Assembly: GCA_030323885.1 (NCBI GenBank)
Contig: CM059200.1
Span: forward strand, 852,436-916,435
Source of the DNA: Branchipolynoe longqiensis
Lineage: Eukaryota > Annelida > Polychaeta > Phyllodocida > Polynoidae
DNA length: 64,000 bases
Reading direction: 5' to 3'
Positions 1 to 10,737 of this stretch are shown piece after piece. A program made the translations under genes and the position numbers. The notes below the pieces were generated by a model. It was not told where the DNA came from. It ran no database searches and was given only the letters and a program-made list of their open reading frames with translations. Numbering within the stretch: position 1 is the first letter of the stretch; every line of letters starts with the position of its first letter.

Positions 1-293
1 TTCCTATATGAAAGCGCTGAGTGGCAGTAAAAAGTAGGCTGTGTGATACTTTCTTTCGGGAACTCTGTTTCTTCATAGCCCTTCTCAATAAGTAGTTACT
101 CGTGAATCTGAATATATTTCTTCTCAGTTTCAACCTCTGTAAGTATTCCCCTGAATACCTCACACAATGGCTGATGAGAGCCATTTTGGGGGCTGAGAAA
201 CCCACGCAGTCACTTCTTGATCACAGTGGCCCTCAGTCTTGATCAGTTGATTGGTGCCTAAATAACTCCCAGAGGATAGCGTGTTTAAAGATA

Positions 294-820
294 CAGTAAA
301 ACCTCTCTAACTGGTATGCAGGTATTGCAGGTATTGCAATACCTCAGGGAGTTTAACACCCCTGCCTTGCAGAGTTCTAAACCACTGCCTTGTGGTACAG
401 GTCCTTGACAGAACCGAAGGCTAATGGAGCAAACCCTGAACAGAAAACCATGTCACTGTGGCAGCATTAAGGGCGGTTGATGTATGGAACTCTCAACATC
501 TCCCGACCAGCCACTGCAGGGACAAATAGTTTTGCGCCTGTCTGGACATGTTCTTGCCGGTGTGAAACCTCTATTTGCTCCCCGAGAGAGTGCCGCTGGT
601 AACTTGCAAAAGCCAGCAGCACTTCAACACTTTTGCAGGCAGCTTTCATGAAGTGGCAGTCAAGTAATGAAAGTAGTGTTTGTCACATCGACCGACTTTC
701 TTTGGGTCCCAAATGAATACCATTGTAACAATTAAAAAAACCTCCCTAAACCGACCACCTCCCGAAATGGACCATTTAAAGTCGGTCCCATGGTCGTTCG
801 ATTTAGAGAGATTTTACTGT
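294..820. mobile_element. Pogo/Tigger-like MITE interrupted by another repeat
   Basis: The element starts CAGTAAAACCTCTCTAA next to TA and ends with the inverted TTAGAGAGATTTTACTG followed by TA. TA target duplication and CAGTAnAACCTC-type ends are typical of pogo/Tigger-derived MITEs. The interior from about 314 to 697 is a different repeat (described separately). The remainder (TTTGGGTCCC to the right end) matches the copies at 9.7 and 10.2 kb. Confidence 0.7.
314..697 (-). repeat. Dispersed ~450-bp repeat with a 60-codon open frame, copy 1
   Basis: Shares near-identical sequence with 17585-18068 and 48720-49178. On the minus strand positions 467-649 encode 60 residues beginning MKAACKSVEVLL and ending VPYINRP. 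The copy lacks the segment next to the (ATG)n end that is present in the other two. It replaces about 45 bp of the surrounding pogo-like MITE instead of splitting it cleanly. No known protein family was recognised in the frame. Confidence 0.7.
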
Positions 821-1039
821 ATATACAAACCATGAGTAGTCATATTAGACCATGTTAATTATGAATAGGTAAAGTTGTGTTGGACATGTTATTGCCCTTT
901 TAAAATGGATACTTGCCTAACGCCCGGCCTTACTAGGATAGGGCAAGGAGGACTGACAAAGAACAATTGTCTGCAATTGAAACTTCCACTGTTTCTTTTT
1001 TAACCAATAAAAGTAACAAAATAAGTGGAATAGACATTT

Positions 1040-1440
1040 TCCCACAGTGCATGCACAATGGGATGCTACCCACATTATTTCATCCACTGCTGTCAGAGGG
1101 TGTCTTGATGGCGGAAATCCTCTGAAAGACCTTTTCCACAGAGCATGCGGCATAGCAGATCGGTGCTGCCCACAAGGTTATTTCATCAGCTGCCGTCAGA
1201 GGGCAGATTGTTGGTGGAAATCCTCTGTAAGGCCCTTTCCACAGAGCATGCATGACAGTAAGTTGCTGCTGCCCCTAGTATTATTTCAACGATTGCCGTC
1301 TGAGGGCAGGTTATCGTTAATGGTGGAAATCCTCTATAGGACCCTTTCAACAGATCATACAGCGCAGTAAATTATTCCTGCCTGCAGAGTTATATCTACG
1401 ACTGCCATCAAAGGGTGGGTTGATGGTGGAAACTGGCTAT
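1040..1440 (+). repeat. Tandem array, ~100-bp monomer, four copies
   Basis: Copies begin near CCACAG-GCATGC at about 1040, 1136, 1239 and 1346. Each contains TATTTCATC, CTGCCGTCAGAGGGCAG and GTGGAAATCCTCT. The array ends about 10 bases from the splice donor of the exon at 1450-1559. Related monomers occur at 27950-28095, 34740-35220 and near 42340-42450. Confidence 0.8.
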
Positions 1441-1449
1441 TGCACTCAC

Positions 1450-1559
1450 CGGTTTGAATTCCTCCGAACAGATTGGACATTCGCAAGTTGGCCGTGAGTT
1501 CTTGACAACACACAGCGCTCCATGCTGGCAGCTGTGTCGTGAACAAGGTCCATCCATAC
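1450..1559 (-). CDS. Agrin-like exon: third FOLN (EGF-like) half-module
   Basis: The exon is 110 nt. It opens with GT after a TGTAG acceptor, which completes the A left by the Kazal exon at 8680-8794 as AGT (Ser). The 36 following codons include GPCSRHSCQHGALC and SRPTCECPICSEEFKP. Six cysteines are spaced C-x4-C-x5-C-x8-C-x-C-x2-C, as in the FOLN hairpin before a Kazal domain. It ends in phase 0 at CCG followed by the donor GTGAGT, so the next exon, beyond the left edge of the window, should start with the V-C-G-S-D of a Kazal domain. The product is a secreted matrix protein segment, and the cysteines should be disulfide-bonded outside the cell. A ~100-bp tandem repeat begins only about 10 bases downstream of the donor. 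Confidence 0.85.
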
Positions 1560-1589
1560 CTACAAAAAAAACACAACCAGCATCTTAAT

Positions 1590-2335
1590 CATAGTTAATG
1601 TGCAATATCAACATATAAACTACATGTCTGAGGATTACTGTAGTCATAGTGAACATGGTCACTGATTGGTCAATGATAGTCAGGAATTACGGATTTACAA
1701 TGCCAATCTTAATGTGCAATATTCATATTATAAACTAGAGTTATGAGAACAGCTACAATCATAGTCAACATGTTTACTGACTGATCAACGATAGTAACAC
1801 ATTATAGAGCCGTAACATCAATCTTCATGTGTAATATTCACATTATATTATAAACTAGAGGACTGTGGACTTCGACAGTGATCGTCAACATGGCTACTGA
1901 CCAGTCAACAATAGTCTTGAATTATAGATCTATAGTCACAATCTTAATGCAGAATATTCACTTTATAAACTAGAGGTCTCAGAATTGCAGTACTGACATG
2001 TTTAAATTAATGGGTGATCAATGATAGTCATGAATTATAGATATATAACGCAAATTTTAATGCATAATATTCACATTATAAACTAGAGGTCTCAGAATTG
2101 CAGTACTGACATATTTAAATTAATGGGTAATCAACGATAGTCATGAATTATAGATCTATAACGCAAATGTTAATGCATAATATTCACATTATAAACTAGA
2201 GGTCTCAGAATTGCAGTACTGACATGTTTAAATTAATGGGTGATCAACGATACTCATGAATCATAGATCTAGAACGCGAATCTTAATGTGTAAAATTCCC
2301 ATTATAAACTAGCAGTCTGGGGACTGTTATAGTCA
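1590..2335 (+). repeat. Tandem array, ~115-bp AT-rich monomer
   Basis: Six to seven copies of a unit with TTAATG-TAATATTCACATTATA, AACTAGAGGTCT and GATCAACGATAGTCATGAA. ATAAACTAGA recurs at about 1729, 1849, 1965, 2078 and 2191, a period of 113-120 bp. It lies in the 7.1-kb intron between the Kazal and FOLN exons. Confidence 0.85.
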
Positions 2336-2344
2336 CAGTAAACA

Positions 2345-3440
2345 TGTTGACAGACTGGTACCCAGCCTGATAATTGCGCTGATGTGTGTGAAGCTAGGGA
2401 AGCAGCCCCTGTGGTGCTTGCTATCAGAGTGAAGCAGTAGCAAGCCTGGTTACGCGCTCAGTCCGCAACCCTTTATACAAAATCCCCTCGTCTCCAATTA
2501 ATAACACCGGACAAATACCAGCCCGGTGGCCAACGGAACTAACAAAATGCCAACAAAAAGGGTGTTTTTTTAACAGCAAATAAAACAAACAAAACACCAA
2601 AGAACCTCTAAATGTGCACCCACTCCAATCTTCACCCCTCAATTAACCAGAAGTAGAACACAGAGCTCACTCCATTTCTGAGTTACCTGAAGATGTTTTA
2701 TTTGGAAGACGAGACCAACTCATGTATTTTATTATTTTAATCAAAATGGTCAGCAAGTAGTTATCACGAGGGCCCCATCACACTAACGCAATCCTCGGCG
2801 CCGAAACCTCGTACTGCAACAATCCTCACGCAGGGGTATTTACCGAGATAACAGTCTCCATGGCAACCAGTTAGCTTATTTATTTGTGAGATTACAATAA
2901 CTAAATTTAAAAATGGATGTGTTTATTCATAGGAAAGGTAGCCTGCTTAGTTATGCTCAAAACTTTCAGACTATCACACACACCCGCCCGCCACCTACAC
3001 TCCGTCCCTTCAGAGCTGTCGCTTCACTGCACTCTCACCAGATGCCAACCCCAACATGTTTTCCACTCCCACCTTCCTTTCTTCCCACACTGCACTTTTC
3101 TGTCTGTAAAAGTTGCATAGCCCGATGGTTTTGAGTTGTTGTCATTTGTATTATTATATGTGTATAATGTATATTATATGTTTATTATTATATTAATGTA
3201 TATTATAATATGCATATGTGCATAATGTATTATTATATGCTATACCTGTATATATATACATCCAAATTTAGATTCAGCTTTATAATCTAGCTTATTTTTA
3301 AAGCTTGAAGAAACTTTTATTTTACAGGGTTAATTTTGGTGACATTTAAATTGAAAACATGGCAAATTAATATTGGCATACGGTCCATATTTTGCACATG
3401 GTAGGTTCTGTTGTATTGACTTAGTATTACTTGTGTACAG
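2345..3440. other. Intron sequence with no recognised feature
   Basis: Mixed-composition DNA followed by AT-rich sequence with TATTATATG-type runs. Short open frames (for example at 2913-3134) show no cysteine pattern, splice context or recognisable family and are taken as chance. Confidence 0.5.
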
Positions 3441-3462
3441 TAATATATATATATATATATGG

Positions 3463-3660
3463 CCGCATGAGTTAGAGCGTCCGTCTCCCATGTAGGTAGA
3501 TCGTGGGTTCGAACCCTGGTGGAGTCAAACCTATGACTTTAAAATTGATAGTCAGGTACTCGGCATTATTAGGATAGGGCAAGGAGCAGTGGAATGAGGA
3601 AGACCAATCGTCTGCGATTGAAATTTCCCCGGCTTAAGCAACTAATGTACCCACAACAAA
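3463..3660 (+). mobile_element. tRNA-derived SINE, family A, tail type 2
   Basis: The head TGGCCGCATGAGTTAGAGCG with B-box GGGTTCGAACCC resembles a tRNA promoter. It continues to CGGCATTATTAGGATAGGGC, then switches to the AGCAGTGGAATGAGGAAGAC tail that ends near GCAACTAATGTAC. A separate 3' piece of the type 1 tail follows at 3746-3895. Confidence 0.8.
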
Positions 3661-3745
3661 TATATAAAGTCAGTATATACTCGTATATACATACATACTT
3701 TATATATGTGCAGTATAATACAAATAATGTCAAATCCAGGATCAG

Positions 3746-3895
3746 GATAATGTGACTGAGTAGGCTATCAGGTCATGGTGCTGGCAACCTGGTCTCCCAG
3801 TGGGGCAGCACTATAAAGTTGCCATTAGTGTGCACTGTCACAAGTCGGTATCCATCATGATATGACTTTAGATGTTTCTAGGACATAAAACAACG
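3746..3895 (+). mobile_element. SINE family A, tail type 1, 5'-truncated
   Basis: Matches the 3' half of the full-length SINE at 33147-33502, from GACTGAGTAGGCTATCAGG through GGGGCAGCACTATAAAG to ACATAAAACAACGACAAAC. Confidence 0.75.
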
Positions 3896-4122
3896 ACAAA
3901 CAAATCCGGTGTGACTGCAGGTCTGGCCTGACCTGTGGCGCCACCACCGAGGTCTGGGGTGCCTACTAGTCGACTGAACTCACTTCACCCTGGGATTTTT
4001 TAGTTTTATTCTTGTAATTACCGGTAGGGGCGTTTATCCCTCATTTACCATTCTGACATAAAACACTATTCTCAACCGACTCCCTATCTTGTGTTTTATA
4101 CTTCAGTAGCCAACACTTTATA

Positions 4123-4165
<43 letters not shown>

Positions 4166-4344
4166 ATACTGAGAGTGGATTTAGAAATTGATTAGCGGTC
4201 TACATAACTTGTATTGCGATCCACGACACGATACCGAACAAAATGTTCCACGTGTAACGTAGACACACAGGGAGCATTTTGTTTTGAAAATATTTATTAG
4301 CAACAATTGCTAATCAATTTGGAAATTGATTAGCAGTCTAAAAA

Positions 4345-6560
4345 ACACCCTCCTTCTTCCCATCTCCGTCCTTCCTTCCCATCTCCTTCCTTCCTTCCCA
4401 TCTCCCTCCTTCCTTCCCATTTCCCTCTTTCCTTCCTATCTCCCGCCTTTCTCCCCATCTCCCTCTTCCTTATCTCCCTCCTTTGCATGGCTCCCTCCTT
4501 TCTTCCCACCTCACTCCTTTCTTCCCATGTCCCTCCTTCCTTCCCATCTCCCTCCTTCCTTCCCATCTCCCTCCTTCCTTCCCATTTCCCTCTTTCTTCC
4601 CATCTCCCTCCTTCCTTCCCATCTCCCTCCTTCCTTTCCACCTCACTCCTTCCTTCCCATCTCCCTCCTTCCTTCCCATCTCCCTCCTTCCTTTCCACCT
4701 CACTCCTTCCTTCCCATCTCCCTCCTTCCTTCCCATCTCCCTCCTTCCTTTCCACCTCACTCCTTCCTTCCCATCTCCCTCCTTCCTTCCCATCTCCCTC
4801 CTTCCTTCCCATCTCCTTCCTTCCCACCTCACTCCTTCCTTCCCATCTCCCTCCTTCCTTCCCATTTCCCTCTTTCCTTCCAATCTCCCTCCTTCCTTCC
4901 CATCTCCCTCCTTCCTTCCCATCTCCCTCCTTCCTTCCCATCTCCCTCCTTCCTTCCATCTCCCTCTCTTCCCTCTCCTCCTTCCTCCACCCCTCCTTCC
5001 TTCTCATCTCCCTCCTTCCTTCCCATGTCCCTCCCTCCTTCCTTCCCATCTCCCTCCTTCCTTCCCATCGCCCTCCTCCCTTCCCACCTCACTCCTTCCT
5101 TCCCATCCCCCTCCTTCCTTCCCATCTCCCTCCTTCCTTCCCATCTCCCTCCTTCCTTCCCATCTCCCTCCTTCCTTCCCATCTCCCTCCTTCCTTCCCA
5201 TCTCCCTCCTTCCTTCCCATCGCCCTCCTCCCTTCCCACCTCACTCCTTCCTTCCCATCCCCCTCGTTCCTTCCCAACTCCCTCCTTCCTTCCCATCTCC
5301 CTCCTTCCTTCCCATCTCCCTCCTTCCTTCCCAATTCCCTCCTTCCTTCCCATCTCCCTCCTTCCTTTCCATTTCCCTCTTTCCTTCCCATCTCCCTCCT
5401 TCCTTCCCATCTCCCTCCTTTCTTCCCATCTCCCTCCTTCCTTCCCATCTCCCTCCTTTCTTCCCACCTCCCTCCTTCCTTCCCATCTCCCTCCTTCCTT
5501 CCCATCTCCATCCTTCCTTCCCATCTCCCTCATTTCCCTCCTTCCTTCCTATCTCCCTCCTTTCTTCCCATCTCGCTCCTTCCTCCCATCCCCCTCATTC
5601 CTTCTCATCTCCCCCCTTCCTTCCATCTCCCTCCTTTTTCCCCATCTCCCTCCTTCCTTCCCATCTCCCTCCTTCCTTCCCATCTCCCTCCTTTCTTCCC
5701 ATCCCCCTCCTTCCTTCTCATCTCCCTCCTTCCTTCCCATCTCCCGCTTTCCTTCCCATCTCCCCCCCTCCTTCCCATCTCCCTCCTTTTTCCCCATCTC
5801 CCTCATTCCTTCCCATCCCCCTCATTCCTTCTCATCTCCCCCCTTCCTTCCTATCTCCCTCCTTTTCCCCATCTCCCTCCTTCCTTCCCATCTCCCTCCT
5901 CCTTCCCATCTCCTCCTTTCTTCCCATCCCCCTCCTTCCTTCTCATCTCCCTCCTTCCTCCCATCTCCGCTTTCCTTCCCATCTCCCCCCTCCTTCCCAT
6001 CTCCCTCCTTTTTCCCCATCTCCCTCATTCCTTCCCATCTCCCTTCTTCCTTCCCATCTCCCTCCTTCCTTCCCATCTCCCTCCTTCCTTCCCATCTCCC
6101 TCCTTCCTTCCCATCTCCCTCATTCCTTCTCATCTCCCCCCTTCCTTCCCATCTCCCTCCTTTCTTCCCATCTCCCTCCTTCCTTCCCATCTCCCTCCTT
6201 CCTTCCCATCTCCTTCCTTCCCTCCCATCTCCCTCCTTTCTTCCTATCCCCCTCCTTCCTTCTCATCTGCCTCCCTCCTTCTCATCTCCCTCCTTTCTTC
6301 CCATCTCCCTCCCTCCTTCTCATCTCCCTCCTTCCGTCCCATCTCCCTCTTTCCATCCCATCTGCCTCCTTCCTTCCCATCTCCCTCCTTCTTTTCCATT
6401 TCCCTCTTTCCTTCCTATCTCCCTCCTTCTTTATCTCCCTCCTTTGCACATCTCCGTCCTTCCCATTTCCTGCGTTCCTTTCCATCTATCTCTTTCCATT
6501 CCTCACTATGCCATATCCATCCTCCCTTTTCCGCCACTGCAAATTTTCCGTCCACCTCTA
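4345..6560 (+). repeat. 2.2-kb polypyrimidine minisatellite, 19-bp unit
   Basis: More than a hundred copies of TTCCCATCTCCCTCCTTCC and variants, with higher-order periods of 57 bp (around 4635-4770) and 152 bp (5071 and 5223). The plus strand is almost pure C/T. The unit contains no stop in any frame on either strand, and 19 is not a multiple of three. This is why three overlapping 700-785 codon frames appear on plus and several on minus, and none is a gene. It is followed by a C20 run at 6571-6590. Confidence 0.95.
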
Positions 6561-6844
6561 CTTCTCAGCCCCCCCCCCCCCCCCCCCCCCGCACACACAC
6601 CTACTCCCCCTGTGCTCAGTGTAGTTCACTGGTGCCCGCCAGGTGTCCCTAGTGGCGCTGTGGGTGGCGCGAACAGGCGATAAGCAATCCTATCTGTTTA
6701 CTGCTTCCTGGTGGCGGAGCCTACACGATAAGTGGTGGTCCGGCTTAGTGAGCGCGGAGGCTGCCGGGTAATCTTCTTAGACGAACGCGGGCGCGCCTGA
6801 CTAACGATTTGCCGATATTAAATATAATTGTCAACACCGGACTG

Positions 6845-7165
6845 GGTGGCTGGATCTCTAAGAGCGCTGGCTGTTTGACTCCCTGTGCGTTCGAACCCTG
6901 ACCAAGGCAAACTAAATGGATACTTGTCACTACCTAGCCTGACGCATGGTATGAATAGTAAATTAGGATAAAGCAACAACTGGTTTGGTAGTATCAGGAT
7001 AATCTGACTCACTGGATATCAAGTCACCGAATGCCGCCTGTGGTATACTCTTTCAGTATCGTTAGGCAGCACTATAAAGTCATCATCAGGGTGCTCTATG
7101 ACAAGTTGATACACATCCTTATATGAACTAATATGTACCTGGGGTGTAAAACCACAACAAAACAA
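6845..7165 (+). mobile_element. SINE family A, diverged copy
   Basis: A diverged tRNA-like head (GCGTTCGAACCCTGACCAAGG) is followed by TACTTGTCACTACCTAGCC and GGCAGCACTATAAAGTCATC, with an AAAACCACAACAAAACAACC tail. Internal rearrangements are present. Confidence 0.65.
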
Positions 7166-7638
7166 CCAAAATATAAAACCCCATGAAATGCACACACAGA
7201 AAGTGTACGCTTGCTATAACTGATAAGCTATAGCATGTAAACCGGAAATGGGCACTATTCTATTTAATATGTCACTCAAAGAAATGCTGAGAAATGCTAC
7301 ATGTACTAATTCTATTTTTTCTCTGTGTCCTTTTTAGACCTGGAATCAAACAGACGGGATAGCCAAGTGACTCCAGTGTCCGCTTCCCATGGGGAAGGTC
7401 GTGGTAGTCAAACTCAAAGTTAGAAACCCGCACTGTGTCCAATGGATAACTTAAAACATATAGATATACTTGTCGCTAGCTAGACTGGCGCTCGGCATTA
7501 CTAGGATAGGGCATGAAGCATTGCAATGGGTTTGTTGTTTGTTTGTTTGTTGTTGGTTTACGTTCTAGCAATGGGAGCCAACTTTCCTGCTTATTCAATG
7601 AATGTATTACAAAATAATTAATTTAAGTCTGTGGTGGT

Positions 7639-7946
7639 CTCTGTGGTGGAGTGGTTAGAGCGTCTGACTTTTTTTCTAGGTCAGACTACTAATCTGAAGG
7701 TCGGTGGTTCAATTCCCCATGCCCCCACCTCTGCCAATTTGGATTTCCACCGCTGTGTATAACTTACAGCATCATCAAAGGCCGGTTGCTCTCATACCAT
7801 GTCTATGTGGTGTGGGAGGTTAAAAATCCCTTGGGTCGGTAAAAGTGTAGGCTTGGGCTTTCTATCGACTAACTGTCTAATGGTGAAAACAAGTCTATTC
7901 AGACTTATCCATGATAGGCAGTATAAATCTTCAAGAAAAAAAGAAA
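7639..7946 (+). mobile_element. tRNA-derived SINE, family B
   Basis: The head GTGGTGGAGTGGTTAGAGCG with GGTGGTTCAATTCC supplies A- and B-box like sequences. The body includes TTTCCACCGCTGTGTATAAC and AATCCCTTGGGTCGGTAAAA. The tail is A-rich (AAGAAAAAAAGAAAGG). Other copies lie at 55851-56157 and 60890-61188. Confidence 0.85.
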
Positions 7947-8679
7947 GGAATTCAAATTCACCATGATTAGGTGTCGGTGAATGCCGGTAAGATGCGTCAG
8001 TGGAAAAAGAGAAGCAGAGTTTTAGTCTTCTCAAATTTGTCGCTTTTACTCCAAGATTAATGCTTACTGATTAATCGCATGAGTTTAAATTTTAAATCAC
8101 GACTACAATTTCGCGAAGAGATTAATACATAGTTATCAAGAAAATTACTGAACCATAAACAGGTCTATCCTATAAATTAGTCAATCTATGAAATATTGTG
8201 CGCATTGTTGTATTTCTATTAAGATAATCTATTGCTATATATAGATATGTATTTTCCTGTATGTGCTAGATAATATATTATATGAATATTAATAACAAAC
8301 GTGACCACAAGCCGGCTGGAGTCGTTTTCCTATACAACTAATGACTTACGAGCGGTACACAAAAGATATATAGATCCCTTTCTCTCTCTCTCTCTTTCGA
8401 CAAGTATCACTTTTATAAGTCATTGGTTTGACTCGACCGGGAACCGAACTCCGGACCTTCTGCCCGCGAGGCCGGCGCCACCGAGTTGGAGGTTGTGTCC
8501 ACTGGTACTTACTGTGATATATGCGTAATAGACGTCTAGACGTCTAGACACGTCTGTAATATATGCAAATGAGATGACGTCACATGACTAAGTGTGCTGG
8601 AGGTCTAGACCCCTGATGGGGAATAAAGCATTCAGTATCCAGAAGTCAAAGTGTTCAGACGTTGTACTTTCACACTTAC

Positions 8680-8794
8680 TGCACACGCCTACGAAGTTGA
8701 CAGTCACGTAGCGCTTGTTGAGACACGACTGACGCCTAAGTTCACATTCGTTGTCGTACGTTTTCCTATCGCTTCCACACACAGGGCGAAGTAC
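8680..8794 (-). CDS. Agrin-like exon: second Kazal domain
   Basis: The exon is 115 nt. It follows the polypyrimidine acceptor TTTGTTTCAG and reads VLRPVCGSDRKTYDNEC, then RRQSC and GVC. This is the Kazal core C-x-S-D-x-x-T-Y-x-N-E-C with the later two cysteines in place. It starts in phase 0 and ends with one base (A) before the donor GTAAGT, and that base is completed by the exon at 1450-1559. With the FOLN exon at 11185-11285 it forms a complete ten-cysteine follistatin module. Kazal domains are serine-protease-inhibitor folds, but in agrin they are mostly structural or glycan-bearing. One oddity is Arg where the family nearly always has Gly in the CGSDG turn. The open frame runs past both splice sites, so the edges rest on the splice signals and phases. 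Confidence 0.88.
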
Positions 8795-9093
8795 CTGAAA
8801 CAAAGCAAAGTGGGTGAAACCTAGGTACAGAGCCAGACAGGGTAGTACTGGTAGTCTCAAACAACCAAAGTTAAAGCGATAATATTGCCCCCGAAATGAT
8901 CCTCCCCCCCCTACCCCCCTTCTGCAGTAATTTTATACCCAAATAAACTGCCGGGTAGGACTGTTATACCGATATAATTTGTTTGTTGTTGTCTTACGTC
9001 CTAGCAACATCTAAGGTCATATCAGGACGATTATACCGATATAATGCTACCTCCCCAGTATATCATTTATTTCTGTTTATGACATTCCGGCCT

Positions 9094-9410
9094 GGTTGTT
9101 GTTGTTTTACATCCTAGCAACATCTAAGGTCATATCAACATGGGCATCGACTTGTGACAGTGTGCACTCATGGTGACTTTATATTGCTGCCCCAATGGGA
9201 GACCAGGCCACCAGCACCATGACCAGATATAGCAGTCATATCCCGATACTAAGCTAACCAGTCATTGACATATCCTATTAATGCAGAGCGCCCGGCTAGG
9301 TAACGACAAGTATCAATTTTATAATTCATTGCTTTGACTCGGCTGGGATTCGAACACCCGACCTTCCACACAGGAAGCCTGCGCTCTCCCGATTCGGCCA
9401 CTGTGATTGG
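9094..9410 (-). mobile_element. SINE family A, tail type 1, near full length
   Basis: Reverse complement of the family A consensus. The AACAACAACAA tail lies at the low-coordinate end and the tRNA-like head (CGGCCACTGTGATT, read in reverse) at the high end. It lies in the 7.1-kb intron's upstream neighbour, between the Kazal exon at 8680 and the FOLN exon at 11185. Confidence 0.8.
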
Positions 9411-9706
9411 TAGTTAATATGACCTTAGAAGTTGCCAAAACGTAAAACACAAACAAACCGACAAACAGCAAGACCATCTGATTATGTAAATTTAATCTTG
9501 AGCGTGGTTTGATGCTGAGGCCAGCACTGTGTGAAAGACAAAGTGTCCTAATTTAATGCTTATATCATTCAAACTAATCTACTGTTCCCGTAAAAAAACT
9601 ATGCTCCAATGCATAATCTCATTGCACCCATCTTCAGTACACACACACAAACATAGCCATGTCAACGAACTGACTCTATGTGAGGTAATACCTACAGCGA
9701 TATATT

Positions 9707-9898
9707 CAGTAAACCCTCTCAATCGACTGACCATGGTACTGACTTTAAATGGTCCATTTAGTGAGGTGGTCAGTTTATGGAGTTTAAAAAAAATTGTTAC
9801 AATGGTATTGTATGGCCGATTGTTTGGGACCCAAATAAAGTGATCGATATAGGGGAGTGGTCGATCTGTAGAGGTGGTCGGTTAGAGAGGCTTTACTG
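9707..9898. mobile_element. Pogo/Tigger-like MITE, 192 bp
   Basis: Inverted ends CAGTAAACCCTCTC and GAGAGGCTTTACTG, the right one followed by TA. The interior contains GGTGGTCAGTTT and CCCAAATAAAGTGATCGATA, matching in reverse the copy at 10154-10346. Confidence 0.75.
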
Positions 9899-10153
9899 TA
9901 GCAACAGTCTCAACATTTCAAAAGAAGGTGCTCTATAAGGCCTACTGCATATATATGTCTTTAAAAAATAAGAAGTTTACTTTGCCTGTGGATAGTTGGC
10001 GATTTGCTATAGTGACGGTTCCAATATAATATTGTAAGTGAACTCTAGTCATTTATTAGAGTGTGAACATTTATTTATCTTATTACCTCACACTATCTCA
10101 TCCCTAGTATAGCATCCTCGTTTAAAACTGCATAGTCTAATGAGAGCATCATA

Positions 10154-10346
10154 CAGTAAAACCTCTCTAACTGACCACCTCCACAGATCGACCACTCCCC
10201 TATATCGATCACTTTATTTGGGTTCCAAACGATCGCCCATACAATACCATTATAATGATAAAATAAAACCCCGTAAATCGACCACCTCATTAAATGGACC
10301 ATTTAAAGTCGGTCCCATGGTCGATCGATTTAGAGAGTTTTTACTG
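10154..10346. mobile_element. Pogo/Tigger-like MITE, 193 bp, complete
   Basis: Flanked by TA on both sides, with ends CAGTAAAACCTCTCTAA and TTAGAGAGTTTTTACTG. The interior has no coding capacity. This is the cleanest copy of the family in the window. Confidence 0.82.
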
Positions 10347-10348
10347 TA

Positions 10349-10437
10349 CAGTAAAACCTCTCTAAATCGACCGACCTTGGGACCGACCAAGTGGTCGATT
10401 TAGGGTTTGGGGAGTTCGAATATGGTTACAATGGTAT
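10349..10437 (+). mobile_element. Pogo/Tigger-like MITE, truncated copy abutting the previous one
   Basis: Begins with the same CAGTAAAACCTCTCTAAATC end directly after the shared TA of the 10154-10346 copy, then runs into GGTTACAATGGTATTG and loses homology. This is either insertion into the TA duplication or a partial tandem duplication. Confidence 0.65.
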
Positions 10438-10737
10438 TGCGAATTTATTTATATTGCATCGTATGTTGTACTGCAGCCCAACTTTTAATGCATGCAGCAA
10501 GACTTTGTACAGTAGTCACATATATGGCAAGTTTGTTAGCTAATTGTTGGTAGCTTTTCACTCACCGTTGATATGTTCGATAGATTTTCTCCGGCCAGAG
10601 ACAAATATTACTCAACTCTGTGTGAGGTTTCAGGGGATTTTGTTCATTTAATTTTTATCTGAGGAGTAATTAGTATGACTCAGAATATGAGCAAAACATC
10701 ACGGATGCGAAACTAACAATGCCAGATTAGTTGCTTA

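Noticed and set aside
4326..6683. 785-, 713- and 721-codon overlapping plus-strand frames and several minus frames
   Set aside because: All lie in a 19-bp stop-free polypyrimidine repeat. They overlap in all three phases with the same S/P/F/L composition and have no splice or homology evidence.
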